A DNA stretch of 64,000 nucleotides. Origin: CAZTAO01 sp964611645. GTDB lineage: Bacteria > Armatimonadota > UBA5829. Location: positions 1 through 64,000 of the forward strand of contig CAZTAO010000006.1 in assembly GCA_964611645.1 (NCBI GenBank), read 5' to 3'. Below the pieces are notes generated by a model, which was given only the letters and a program-made list of their open reading frames with translations, had not been told where the DNA came from and searched no databases. Below are positions 35,071 to 44,102 of this stretch, piece by piece (position 1 is the stretch's first letter; each line of letters starts with the position of its first letter). Position numbers and translations under genes: made by a program.

Positions 35071-37866
35071 ATGCTTTCTAGAACCTGCATCCCTCTTGCT
35101 TGCCTCATACTGCTACTTATAGCCTCGGTTGGACATTGCGCCACGCCTGATCAGAAGCCCCATGGCTTTGTGACCGTGAAGAACGGCCACCTCTACCGAG
35201 ACGGTCAGCGCATCCGGCTTTGGGGGGTGAACTTCTGCGGCGATGTCAAGCGGCAGGGCAATGACCTCGACCTATCCTTTGATCGCATCAAGGACGTCGG
35301 CTTCAACGCCATCCGCCTGAACCTGTTTCAGAGGGTGTTCACAAGTGGCGAGGGCAGGACCGAAAGCCACACCGTTCCAGCGACAGTCATCGGCAGCAAC
35401 AGCGAGATGGACAAGCTTGATCGGAGCGTCCTGCTGGGCAAACAGCGTGGGATGGTGTTCTGGTTTTCCTTTGACCACGACAACTTCCTCCCCGGCGACT
35501 ACGATGTCCTGCCGGCTGACGGCAATCGCGCGCAGTGGGTTGAGGCTGCGAGCAAAGTCTACGCCGGAAATCTGATATACCTGGACAGCCGCGCTGAAGC
35601 AGTACATAAAGCCTACGCTAAAAGCATCCTCAAGCACATGAACCCGTACACCGGCATTCGGTACGCGGACGAACCTGCCATCGGGATGTACGAGCTTATG
35701 AACGAGAACGCCTTCGTGGAGGAGTTTGTCTTCGGTGACTTGTGGAAGACACTGCCACAGTTCATCCGCCGAAGCGTAACGAAGCGCTGGAACGAGTGGC
35801 TCACCAGGCGATACGGCAGCGACGCGGCCCTGAGAAAGGCCTGGGGAAAGGTTCGACCTGGCGAATCGTTGAAAAGGCGCAGCGTCGCATTTGCGCCTGT
35901 GCAGGAGGACGTTCAGGTCCGTGAAATGCAGGGATATGTCAAGGAGTACGTCTCCGTTGACAAGAAGATTGGCTCCTACCCAAGCTCAAGGGCGCAGGAC
36001 GTGGTCCGCTTCGCCTGCGACCTCTACGACGGTTACAGCAAGCGGTTCGTGAAGTACATTCGTTCTCTGGGCAAACCTGGTATAGGGATAAGCGTCGTGC
36101 CGATTACCCCAACCGGCCGCTACGGTGTGAACCTGCCGATGTACTACGCGGCTTCGAAGCTGGACTTCGTCTCCAACGGCCTTTACGGTTTCGCGTGTCG
36201 TCCCGATGAAGTCGATCCCAAGGACCCCTATTACCCCTGGCGGAGCTACCTGAACACGCCTCCGATTCTGTTCGGCCAGCCGGTGGACCTGACACGTGTT
36301 GCCAACAAGCCCTACCTGCTGTATGAGGCCAATGACTATCGCCCGAACCCGTTCCGCGTGGAGTATCCGATGCTGGTGGCAACCAACGCCATCTGGCAGG
36401 ATGCCGACGGCGCGTTCTGGTATACCTGGGACGACACGGGGTATCTGGGAACACTGTCCTCGGATGAAGATTTCGCAAACTCCCGGCTTCCACAGCCCGA
36501 CGCCAATTACCCCAATGCAGGGCTGATTCTCGCCAATGATGAAGTAATGCTCGCGGCCATCAAGTCTGCGGGGGCTATGTTCCTCCACGGCAAACTCCCG
36601 GGCGCGAGCAAGCCTCAGATGGCTGTTCTTGGTAAGGACTTGCTCTTCGACATCTCCGGCAGCGCCCTGGGCGGGCAGCAGCAGGTTCTGCGGAGCCTGG
36701 CGTGGCACACAGGCCTGCGCCTGCAATATGAGCCTGATAAGCCATCCAGGATACCGCCCCCGATCCTTACGGGCGGCTCGACGCTGGACGTCGGCAAGAA
36801 CATCCACTTCGATTGGACCGACCGCGGCTTCGTTCGTATAGACTCTCCAACGGTGAGGGCCTATACCGGCTTTGCGGGAACCGACATCCGCATTGGCGAC
36901 ACCAGCCTCACCGGGCTGAACAGGCGGTTCATATCAGCCGGGTTTGTCGCGGAGGACGGGCTTCCGCTTTCCGAGTCCCGTTCCGTGCTGATGACCCTGG
37001 CCTCAGACAGCCGGAACACGGGCCAGAGCTTTGATGTTTCCCTTATGAAGCGGGCACTCGCCCCCGGTCTGGCTGAAGCGATGGTGGATCCCGGAACCGC
37101 GCCGGTAATCGTGGACCGCGTGAGCGCAGTGGTCACTGCCCCCTGGATGAATGGGATGACCTACGAGAAGTACAACTTCGCCAGAGGTTGCTACGAGATG
37201 GGGAAAGTGGACGGATCGGTTCAGGTCAACGCGGATGAGCCGCTCTTCTATTGCCGGCTGCGCCGCCCCGGAAAGGAGAGGACCATCAAGAAGATACTGA
37301 TTATGGGCAACAGCCTAACCCACCACGGTCCCAGCACCGACGCGCTGGGGTGGCAAGGCGACTATGGAATGGCCGCAACGGCCAGAGAAAACGACTACGC
37401 CCACCAGCTCTACAAGCTCATCTGTGACAATCAGCCGGGCCTTAAGCCGGAGCTTCGCGTTGAGAGTCTTTTTGAATCGACGGTCAAAGACTACAAACCC
37501 TCGCCGGACTACAAGCCAGAATTGGTGGTGGTGCAGGTGGGTGACAACTGGCCGCAGGACCAGGTGAACATGAAGGACATCGGCGAGCCATACGGCAGAG
37601 CGCTGGAGAAGCTGAGGAAGAACAGCGATCCGCTGATAGTGTGCGTCAGCGACTGGTCAGGCCGGACCGAACTGAACTCCATGATGAGGCAAATGGCACT
37701 GCGTTATGGCGGGGTATTCGTGGACATCTGGCAGCTCCATAGCCATGAGAACACTGCGGCATCCGAAGGGCATTTCACTCATCCGGGTGTCAACTGGCAC
37801 CCAGGGGATATAGGAATGGAGGCCATAGCTGAGACGGTATGGAGCGCGATCAAGCCCAAACTGTAA
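35071..37866 (+). CDS. Exported GH5-like glycosidase fused to an SGNH hydrolase
   Basis: A 931-residue protein with a signal peptide (CIPLACLILLLIASVGHC). The first half is a cellulase-like TIM barrel (RLWGVNFCGDVKRQG; FNAIRLNLFQRV; GMYELMNENAFVEE with the candidate acid/base Glu; LLYEANDY as candidate second Glu). The last 195 residues or so form an SGNH esterase-like domain: ILIMGNSLTHHGPSTDALGW with the Ser, VVVQVGDNWPQDQ, and FTHPGVNWHPGDIGM with the His. It could combine glycoside and ester cleavage of a substituted polysaccharide. The ATG at 35071 is supported by GGGAG and by the paralogue's leader. Confidence 0.8.
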   Translation: MLSRTCIPLACLILLLIASVGHCATPDQKPHGFVTVKNGHLYRDGQRIRLWGVNFCGDVKRQGNDLDLSFDRIKDVGFNAIRLNLFQRVFTSGEGRTESHTVPATVIGSNSEMDKLDRSVLLGKQRGMVFWFSFDHDNFLPGDYDVLPADGNRAQWVEAASKVYAGNLIYLDSRAEAVHKAYAKSILKHMNPYTGIRYADEPAIGMYELMNENAFVEEFVFGDLWKTLPQFIRRSVTKRWNEWLTRRYGSDAALRKAWGKVRPGESLKRRSVAFAPVQEDVQVREMQGYVKEYVSVDKKIGSYPSSRAQDVVRFACDLYDGYSKRFVKYIRSLGKPGIGISVVPITPTGRYGVNLPMYYAASKLDFVSNGLYGFACRPDEVDPKDPYYPWRSYLNTPPILFGQPVDLTRVANKPYLLYEANDYRPNPFRVEYPMLVATNAIWQDADGAFWYTWDDTGYLGTLSSDEDFANSRLPQPDANYPNAGLILANDEVMLAAIKSAGAMFLHGKLPGASKPQMAVLGKDLLFDISGSALGGQQQVLRSLAWHTGLRLQYEPDKPSRIPPPILTGGSTLDVGKNIHFDWTDRGFVRIDSPTVRAYTGFAGTDIRIGDTSLTGLNRRFISAGFVAEDGLPLSESRSVLMTLASDSRNTGQSFDVSLMKRALAPGLAEAMVDPGTAPVIVDRVSAVVTAPWMNGMTYEKYNFARGCYEMGKVDGSVQVNADEPLFYCRLRRPGKERTIKKILIMGNSLTHHGPSTDALGWQGDYGMAATARENDYAHQLYKLICDNQPGLKPELRVESLFESTVKDYKPSPDYKPELVVVQVGDNWPQDQVNMKDIGEPYGRALEKLRKNSDPLIVCVSDWSGRTELNSMMRQMALRYGGVFVDIWQLHSHENTAASEGHFTHPGVNWHPGDIGMEAIAETVWSAIKPKL

Positions 37867-38006
37867 GCAACCTGGCGAGTGAGTTCAGTTCTGGGGAGAC
37901 TGTACCACGAGTAATGAGCAGGCCACAGGCCGTACCGAACCAGCGACAGCGGAGTACGCTGCGAAAGGCGGCGGCCGTGTGCATATAACCGGACTCTTCC
38001 GTAACC

Positions 38007-38036
38007 AAGACAAGCTCCGGACACTTGCTGTACTAT
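38007..38036 (+). promoter_or_regulatory. Probable promoter of the free-standing SGNH gene
   Basis: AAGACA (38007-38012), an 18-base spacer and TACTAT (38031-38036), with an overlapping consensus TATAAT at 38034-38039. The layout and the downstream leader match the fusion-gene promoter at 34984-35013. Confidence 0.5.
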
Positions 38037-38091
38037 AATAGGCGTTGTCAGGTGCGCCTGGAACCACATTCGCCTCAGGAGAACGACTCAC

Positions 38092-38859
38092 ATGTTTCGC
38101 CGCACCCGCATCTCTCTTGCCTGCCTTGTCCTGCTGCTGCTTTGCGCGGCGGTCGGACTCTGCGCGGGAACCGTTCGCAACCCCTTGCTCCACAAGAAAC
38201 CCATGGTCAAAGAAAAGCCGAGTGTGGCCGGCGTGGTGAGAGCCGGCAAACTCCCTGCCGTTCGAAAGGACAGGACCATCAAAAGAATACTGATTATGGG
38301 CAACAGCCTCACCCACAGCGGCCCGAGCACCGACGCGCTGGGATGGCCCGGCGACTGGGGCATGGCCGCCACGGCTCTGGAGAACGACTACTCCCGCCAG
38401 CTCTACAAGCTCATCTGTGACAATCAGCCCGGGCTCAAACCAGAGCTTCGTGTGCAAAGCCTGTATGAGTTTGTGGTCAAAGACTACAAGCCCGACCCTA
38501 CTTACAAGCCGGACCTGGTTGTGGTGGAGGTTGGTGACAACTGGCCGCAGGAACAGATCAACATGACCGACGTCGGAGAACCATACGGCAGACTGCTCAA
38601 GTCTGTGAACATCAACAGCAACCCGCTGATCGTTTGTGTCAGTGACTGGGGAGGCCGGGGGGACTTGAACTCCATCATGAAGCAGGAGGCGCTTAAGCAC
38701 GGAGCAATCTTCGTGGAAATCTTCCAGCTTCACACCCACGAGAACACCGCAGCTTCAGAAGGCCACTTCACTCATGCAGGCGTCAACTGGCACCCTGGAG
38801 ACAAAGGAATGAAAGCCATCGCCGAGACTCTCTGGAAAGCGATAAAGCCCAAGCTGTAA
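38092..38859 (+). CDS. Exported SGNH hydrolase, copy of the upstream fusion domain
   Basis: A 255-residue protein with a signal peptide (ISLACLVLLLLCAAVGLCAG). The rest matches the C-terminal domain of 35071-37866: ILIMGNSLTHSGPSTDALGW (catalytic Ser), VVVEVGDNWPQEQ, LIVCVSDWGGRGDLN and FTHAGVNWHPGDKGM (catalytic His). It is likely a secreted esterase or deacetylase. Signal, leader and promoter resemble the fusion gene, so it is either the parent or a spin-off of its SGNH half. The ATG follows AGGAG. Confidence 0.85.
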   Translation: MFRRTRISLACLVLLLLCAAVGLCAGTVRNPLLHKKPMVKEKPSVAGVVRAGKLPAVRKDRTIKRILIMGNSLTHSGPSTDALGWPGDWGMAATALENDYSRQLYKLICDNQPGLKPELRVQSLYEFVVKDYKPDPTYKPDLVVVEVGDNWPQEQINMTDVGEPYGRLLKSVNINSNPLIVCVSDWGGRGDLNSIMKQEALKHGAIFVEIFQLHTHENTAASEGHFTHAGVNWHPGDKGMKAIAETLWKAIKPKL

Positions 38860-38866
38860 TGAGTAA

Positions 38867-38896
38867 CTGGGGCGGGATTCGGAAATCCCGCCCCAG
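38867..38896. terminator. Bidirectional terminator hairpin
   Basis: A perfect 13-bp stem, CTGGGGCGGGATT (38867-38879) with AATCCCGCCCCAG (38884-38896) and loop CGGA, lies between the convergent SGNH gene (ends 38859) and pseudopilin gene (ends 38938). There is no long T-run on either side, so its strength is uncertain. Confidence 0.6.
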
Positions 38897-38937
38897 AACA
38901 AACCGCGTATGCGTATCCGTGGCCATAGCGAATAAGC

Positions 38938-39825
38938 CTACGGCTTGTAGTCTCTCCGGAAGCTGATCTTCTGCGCCGGCCAATCCGCCATGGATATATC
39001 GATGGAAGGCCTGCGCCCCCCTGCGAGACACTTGTCATTCTCGCGAGGCTTCGGCGGGTGTATATACCCAGTCGGCGCGTCCCAGCCCGGGTGACCCACA
39101 ACGCTGAACCAACCCACGTGGCCATCGCAGAATAGGAAGTTCATGCCGTTGTTGTGCAGCGGCTTGACGGGCTTCCTGTCAATGTCGAACTGCCCGAAGA
39201 AGCCTCCATACCAGCCCGAGTTGACGTCGCCCAGTGTTGTGTCCATGCTGCACAGGTGCGGCGAAGCGCAGTCAAACGCCAGAATGACGTTCGCGGGCGA
39301 GAGCACCTGCGACTTCTTCGCGGGATAGCTGTAGAACAGGTACTTGCCCCACCAACCCTTCAGGCCCCAGACTGAATCGTAGCCATCGTATTTCTTTATC
39401 CGGCTTCCGTTGACCGCATAGCTCACGCCGGGTTTCACCGCCGATGGGCAATGCAGCATCGTTGTGTTGGTCAAGTACTTTCTCAAGGGGCCTAAGTAGC
39501 CCGTGGTCCCAAGAGGGGGGTCGCCGTGTGGGTCGAAAGTCTTCTCGACCGTCGTCGGGTATGTGTTGTCGTAGTCCTGCGCATAGAGCATTATCGCGCG
39601 CCCCAGAAGGCGCAGATTCTCCATGCAGGTGGCCTCATTCTTGTTGGCTTTGCGTGTGATCTCATCACTCTCCGGGCTTTGGGGCGGAAAGAGCAGGAAG
39701 ATGATCAGCACCGCAATGCCTAGAATAGCGATGAGTTCGATGAGCGTTACGCCGCGTCTGCTTCTAATCTGAGGATACCTCCGTGAGTGTCTGATGGCAT
39801 CTCGAGGTTCGAACCGCTGCCACAA
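38938..39825 (-). CDS. Pseudopilin of DUF1559-like type, uncertain start
   Basis: A pilin-like protein with SRRGVTLIELIAILGIAVLIIF as class III leader and helix, CMENLRLLGRAIMLYAQDYDNTYP, and the family end MNFLFCDGHVGWFSVVG plus a longer tail than the other two copies. The frame is open to an ATG at 39855, but that codon lies in the loop of a terminator. A TTG at 39825 follows GGGGAG in the terminator stem. GGAGG at 39778-39782 is 9 bases from an ATT at 39768 just before RSRRG, so an unusual ATT start is possible. Confidence 0.75.
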   Translation of the reverse strand: MWQRFEPRDAIRHSRRYPQIRSRRGVTLIELIAILGIAVLIIFLLFPPQSPESDEITRKANKNEATCMENLRLLGRAIMLYAQDYDNTYPTTVEKTFDPHGDPPLGTTGYLGPLRKYLTNTTMLHCPSAVKPGVSYAVNGSRIKKYDGYDSVWGLKGWWGKYLFYSYPAKKSQVLSPANVILAFDCASPHLCSMDTTLGDVNSGWYGGFFGQFDIDRKPVKPLHNNGMNFLFCDGHVGWFSVVGHPGWDAPTGYIHPPKPRENDKCLAGGRRPSIDISMADWPAQKISFRRDYKP

Positions 39826-39867
39826 AAACGATTCTCCCCTTCTCCAGTATAGCATAGAGAAGGGGAG
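39824..39867 (-). terminator. Rho-independent terminator of the pseudopilin gene
   Basis: On the minus strand an 11-bp stem (GAGAAGGGGAG and CTCCCCTTCTC, 39857-39867 and 39834-39844) with a 12-base loop is followed by a T5 run (39824-39828). It lies 39 bases past the stop of the gene at 39906. It overlaps the open 5' end of the next pseudopilin frame. Confidence 0.75.
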
Positions 39868-39905
39868 AGAGCGCTAGTTCTTTGATTATCCCATGACCCG
39901 CTATC

Positions 39906-40595
39906 CTACGGATTGTAGGCGAAGTCGAAGCTGATGCTGTACGTGGGCCATGTGGCGTTGTTGTAGTATGGGGTTGTCAGGGCGGGAACGCTGGTGGAGT
40001 TGTACCACTTGACGTGGCCGTCGGCGAAGGCGATATTCATGCCGTCATTGTGATTTCGAGCGACCCAGTCTGCCCGGAAGACCTGCAGACCACCCCGAAG
40101 CACGCCGCCGGGGACAGTGTAGGGGCTCTCAATTACGCTCACAACGGACGCTGGCGACTTGATCTGGGACAGAGTGGCGGAATCCATGGGGCCTACGCCC
40201 GGCCTGTCATTTCCCCACAGGTTCCAGCACTGGCCGTCGGACGGTCTTGTCCAACCAGCCCATTTTATGTTCATGCACGGGCTATTCTTGGTGCTGGGGC
40301 AGAGGAGTGCCTGGGCGCTCTTCATGTACGGCTCCAATGCCACCAGGTGTCCGTAGGGGCCGGGAGGGATCCCGCCTGCCGGACAGCAGTGGGCGAACGG
40401 AAAAGTCTCGTCATAGTCCTGGACATACTGCATCGTGGCCAAGCTCACCTGCTTGAAGTTACTCGTGCATGTAGCCTGTCGTGCCTTCTCCCGCGCCTTA
40501 GCGAAGACCGGGAAGAGAATGGCCGCAAGTATAGCTATAATTGCTATTACTACCAACAGCTCGATCAGGGTGAAACCTCTCTTGCTCTTGCTCAT
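39906..40595 (-). CDS. H-X9-DG type pseudopilin (DUF1559-like)
   Basis: A 229-residue pilin-like protein. The leader MSKSKRG-FTLIELLVVIAI is a classic prepilin peptidase site, followed by FPVFAKAREKARQATCTSNF and VQDYDETFPF. The C-terminus has GMNIAFADGHVKWYNS. The ATG at 40595 has GGAGG 6 bases upstream and gives the usual short leader. Probably a surface or secretion fibre subunit; it has its own terminator downstream. Confidence 0.9.
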   Translation of the reverse strand: MSKSKRGFTLIELLVVIAIIAILAAILFPVFAKAREKARQATCTSNFKQVSLATMQYVQDYDETFPFAHCCPAGGIPPGPYGHLVALEPYMKSAQALLCPSTKNSPCMNIKWAGWTRPSDGQCWNLWGNDRPGVGPMDSATLSQIKSPASVVSVIESPYTVPGGVLRGGLQVFRADWVARNHNDGMNIAFADGHVKWYNSTSVPALTTPYYNNATWPTYSISFDFAYNP

Positions 40596-40811
40596 CAGAA
40601 TCCTCCTCGATTTGTACGAGGCCATCGCCGTAATACTGCTCGGGAAAAACCATCGCAGACGATTGCCCCACCGACTGAAGTATACTACGCAAAAGGCATC
40701 CCGTCAATAGGATAATGGGATATTTGCCGCAAGGACGCTGGCGGAATTTGACCACATCAGCATTGCGATGTAAACTGAAGGGTACTTTGCTTGCAGTGGG
40801 AGCAGTCTCGG

Positions 40812-41831
40812 ATGGTGGTTGGCGTGATCAGAAGGGTAATCTGGGCAGGAGCAGCGATAGTTGTGCTGGCGGGAGTGTTCGCCGGCGCCGCAGCTTGCGC
40901 CGGCAGCCTGCCGGTGAAGGAATACCTGACGCTCCGCAAGAAGCTGATGTCCAAGACCCCCTATGACACCATCCGGCAAAACCCATCCAGCTCCGTCGGG
41001 GAGATCATAGAGGTCTGCGGAAAGATCAACGGAAGCTGCACCAACGCGGCTGGCTGCGTGGTCGTGCTCAACTGCGTAAACGGCGAGTCGCTGATGCTGC
41101 GCACCGAAACCCTGCCCCAGGAAAGCTCCGGAACCATGATCGTCTGCCTTGCCAAGGTTGGCGAGGAATGCAGCGGATCGCTCACCGACCTCCGTATCAT
41201 CGGATACACCTACTACACCGACTACGTTCGCTGGCAGCAGGAGCAGGCGAAAAAGGAACAGGCAGCCAAGCTCGCAAAGAAAGAGATTGCCCGGAAGCTT
41301 GAAACCCGACAAGCCAAGGCCCCAGTGAGCCGGCACACCAGCGCTGAGGACATTGTCGCGGCCTACAGGAATGCGGTCAAGAAGTTCAACCCATCGCTCA
41401 GCCTCAGCCAGGCGGAATTGCTTGCGCGGAGTGTGCTGGAGTTCAGCGCGCAATACAAAGTAGACCCCAGGCTGGTATGCGCCGTCATTCTTGCCGAGTC
41501 TCATTTCCGACCGTCGGCTACGTCGCGCTCGGGAGCTCAGGGGCTGGGGCAGTTGATGCCGTCGACCGCTGCGGGGTTGGGTGTGAGTAACGCGTACGAC
41601 CCTGTGCAAAACATCTACGGGTCAACAAGATACATACGGAGCATGCTGGACCGGGTGGTAGGTAAGTCCGAGTGGAACAACCTCACATTCAACGACCTCG
41701 CGCTTGCTCTGGCCGCATACAACGCAGGTCCGGGGGCGGTGAAGAGGCACGGCGGCATCCCGCCCTACAAAGAGACAAAGAACTACGTAGCCCGGGTCAC
41801 CAGCATCTACCGCAAGCTCTGCGGGATCTAG
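40812..41831 (+). CDS. Lytic transglycosylase (SLT domain)
   Basis: A 339-residue exported muramidase that cuts peptidoglycan to 1,6-anhydro products. Signal region VIWAGAAIVVLAGVFAGAA. A middle part of about 90 residues (SSVGEIIEVCGKINGSC) looks like an OB-fold-like module. Residues of about 195-335 are the SLT domain: VCAVILAESHFRPSA with the catalytic Glu, GLGQLMPSTAAGLGV, AAYNAGPGAV and KETKNYVARV. The ATG at 40812 follows GGGAG. It is convergent with the MFS gene, 3 bases away. Confidence 0.9.
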   Translation: MVVGVIRRVIWAGAAIVVLAGVFAGAAACAGSLPVKEYLTLRKKLMSKTPYDTIRQNPSSSVGEIIEVCGKINGSCTNAAGCVVVLNCVNGESLMLRTETLPQESSGTMIVCLAKVGEECSGSLTDLRIIGYTYYTDYVRWQQEQAKKEQAAKLAKKEIARKLETRQAKAPVSRHTSAEDIVAAYRNAVKKFNPSLSLSQAELLARSVLEFSAQYKVDPRLVCAVILAESHFRPSATSRSGAQGLGQLMPSTAAGLGVSNAYDPVQNIYGSTRYIRSMLDRVVGKSEWNNLTFNDLALALAAYNAGPGAVKRHGGIPPYKETKNYVARVTSIYRKLCGI

Positions 41832-41834
41832 GCT

Positions 41835-43508
41835 TTACTCCACACCCGGCGGCGGATTCTCCACCACCTTGTTCACCAGCCACTCACCGTCGGCGTCCTT
41901 GCGCAGAAGGATGTATCTCACCTTTCCGGGTTTGCCGGGGAACACGAACCTCACTGGCACAACTGCGTCAGTGTCCGTTTCCAGGACAGGCGGGCTAACG
42001 GTATAGCGCGCATCTTTTGCCTCTTCCCAGTCGTGGAACGTCCGTGCAAGTTGCGCGCCTTGCTGGCTCTTCTCAAACTCCTGGGTGACGAACTTGCGGG
42101 CCTTGTCGGGCCTACCCCGCACTTCCTGCTGCATCCAAGACCACGCCGCCTTGTCCGCCGGAATCGGCTGGCCGTAGCTCATTCCGATCCACCCCAGGAG
42201 TGCAAGGAAGATCACAGCCGCAAAGACCACAACAACCTGCCGATGCCACAACTTGATCGGATGCTTGGCCTCGAACCCTGCGTGCCTCTTCGCGATCCAC
42301 GTGAAGACCAGCACCGCCGATGCGGTAAGAGAGATCGCGCTGAACCAGAACGGCACGTTGTAGTTCACAATACCGAGCCTCGGGAAGCTGAGGAGGTCGC
42401 TGAAGTAGATATACGACCCCAAGCTCGCGCCCACAATCGCCGCCAGACCCTGCGCCATCCCCACCGCGCCAATGACCTCGCCCCTGCGGTTAGGGGCCGT
42501 TATCCCCACAACCAGAGCATTCCATGCCGGGAACGCCACCGTGAAGCCTATACCTATCAGAACTCCGGCGAGACCGGCAAGTGGAATGCTCCTGAAGAAT
42601 GCGAGGATCCACATGGCAATGGCGCTGCCCAGCAGTCCCCAGCCAACAGCAGCCACGTGTCCATATTTGTCTCCCATTCTGCCAAGAGGCAGTGCGGCAA
42701 GACCCATTGCCGCAGCTATGGGAGCAACAAGCATACCGAACTGGGTCTCACTCATCGCCAGGTGCTCGACTGCATACAGCTTCACGATGGGAGTGAGCAT
42801 GCCCATGCCCACGAACGCGACGCAGGCCAGTACGATCATATCCGGCACTTCCCGGAAACTGCGCACCAGGGTGCTGAACTTGAACCCGGCCTCTTCGCCA
42901 GGGAGCGCGACGTGGGGATGAGTCTTGACCGGTTCCCTGAAGAATATAAACAGCACCGCCGCCGCCAGGACCAGCAGTATGCTTACCAGGTAGAATGAGG
43001 CCGTGTAGGTGTGGAAATACTCATTGGCTGCTCCGCCAAGCAGGAACCCAAGCGCCATACCGCCCATGTATGTGACATTCAGAACGGCCATCGCCTGGCT
43101 TCGGCGGTCTTCGGGAACCACATCCCCAATGGTAGCGAATGCAGTCGGCCACATCGCGCCACTGCCAAGACCATCTATTGCCCTCAGGAAAAGCAACCCG
43201 TAGACAGCGTAGGGACCGTGGAAATGGATCGTGAGGTAACTTGTTACGGCAGTGACTATCGGTCCAACCAGCAGCAGCGGCTTCCTGCCAAGCTTGTCAC
43301 CCAGCGCCCCGAACGCAGGTCGGGAGACAGCCTCCGTGAGCAGAAACACGCTGTAGATCATACCGAAAGCAGGACCTTCATTGAGGCTGAAAGCGACGTA
43401 CATCGGCATAGCCGACAAGTTCAGGATAGCATACGCCAACTCAGCCAGGAAAGCCGCAATCGCCAGACACAGCAGATGCTTATTCTTGAGTATGAAGCCG
43501 TCAGTCAA
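41835..43508 (-). CDS. MFS transporter with extra membrane helix and extracytoplasmic tail
   Basis: A protein of about 557 residues. The first 430 or so carry twelve helices and MFS motif A (GALGDKLGRKPLLL) between helices 2 and 3. After helix 12 there is a further hydrophobic helix (VVVVFAAVIFLALLGWIG) and a soluble tail of about 100 residues (FVTQEFEKSQQG, VPVRFVFPGKPGKVRYIL, EWLVNKVVENP), resembling an NTF2/DUF4878-like fold and predicted to lie outside the membrane. Substrate unknown. The TTG at 43508 has GGGAG 6 bases upstream and is preferred over a GTG at 43547. Confidence 0.8.
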   Translation of the reverse strand: MTDGFILKNKHLLCLAIAAFLAELAYAILNLSAMPMYVAFSLNEGPAFGMIYSVFLLTEAVSRPAFGALGDKLGRKPLLLVGPIVTAVTSYLTIHFHGPYAVYGLLFLRAIDGLGSGAMWPTAFATIGDVVPEDRRSQAMAVLNVTYMGGMALGFLLGGAANEYFHTYTASFYLVSILLVLAAAVLFIFFREPVKTHPHVALPGEEAGFKFSTLVRSFREVPDMIVLACVAFVGMGMLTPIVKLYAVEHLAMSETQFGMLVAPIAAAMGLAALPLGRMGDKYGHVAAVGWGLLGSAIAMWILAFFRSIPLAGLAGVLIGIGFTVAFPAWNALVVGITAPNRRGEVIGAVGMAQGLAAIVGASLGSYIYFSDLLSFPRLGIVNYNVPFWFSAISLTASAVLVFTWIAKRHAGFEAKHPIKLWHRQVVVVFAAVIFLALLGWIGMSYGQPIPADKAAWSWMQQEVRGRPDKARKFVTQEFEKSQQGAQLARTFHDWEEAKDARYTVSPPVLETDTDAVVPVRFVFPGKPGKVRYILLRKDADGEWLVNKVVENPPPGVE

Positions 43509-43558
43509 TAATCGCTCCCGCGTTTGTTGGAGGTCTGCCCAGACCACGAATGTACGGA

Positions 43559-43584
43559 CCCTGAATCAAGTTCAGGGTGACGTG
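43559..43584. repeat. REP-like unit CCCTGAATCAAGTTCAGGG
   Basis: Seven-bp arms CCCTGAA and TTCAGGG around TCAAG, then TGACGTG. It is identical over 26 bases to the copy at 57935. It overlaps the end of the dciA-like gene, whose last codons and stop (TGA) are supplied by the repeat. Confidence 0.75.
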
Positions 43585-44102
43585 TCGCTTGGGCCCTGGG
43601 CCTCATCCGCAGCCTTGACCTTCGCCATACGCAATGCCGACATTATAGCCTTCCGGATAGATTCTCTCAACTCTGGCTCCGCGCATTGCAGAGAAATGTC
43701 CTCGGCTCTTTTCATTTCTTCGTCTGTCAGGGGGACGGAGTCAAGCTCGTACACGTAGGTATCCGGCGCGCCTGCCTTGGCTGCTGCTGCCTTCTTGTAG
43801 CCTCGCGCGCTGAAACGAATGTCTATGAAAGTTGACTTTCCGGCCAGTTTGTTCAGACGAGCAAGAATTCTGGGACGGTGCAGCGCAAGTTCGTTGGCCC
43901 AAACGCTGGTCTTGCAGTAGACGAACAAAATGCCATCTCTGAACGGGCCCGGAACGCTTGCATTGGCTATCTGCTCACCAACTATCTCACTCCACTGGAG
44001 GATAGCTGAGTGTGCTGCTATCTTCTTGGCGATTCCCATTCCCTCGAGGGATCGATGCACCAGTCCGCCAACTCTGTTGAACCCGCGCCACTTATCAGCC
44101 AA
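43572..44102 (-). CDS. DciA-like (DUF721) protein
   Basis: A 176-residue DUF721 protein, the family of DciA helicase-loading proteins. The N-terminal KH-like part shows VGEQIANASVPGPFRDGILFVYC and SVWANELALHRPRILARLNKL. The C-terminal part is charged and low in complexity. It overlaps recF by 8 bases, as in the common recF-DUF721 order near dnaA. It probably helps deliver replicative helicase. Its final residues come from a REP-like unit. Confidence 0.8.
   Translation of the reverse strand: MADKWRGFNRVGGLVHRSLEGMGIAKKIAAHSAILQWSEIVGEQIANASVPGPFRDGILFVYCKTSVWANELALHRPRILARLNKLAGKSTFIDIRFSARGYKKAAAAKAGAPDTYVYELDSVPLTDEEMKRAEDISLQCAEPELRESIRKAIMSALRMAKVKAADEAQGPSDTSP

Noticed and set aside
39806..39815. 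GGTTCGAACC, a tRNA T-loop-like sequence
   Set aside because: The flanking bases do not form a T-stem or any acceptor stem, and it lies in the pseudopilin 5' region.
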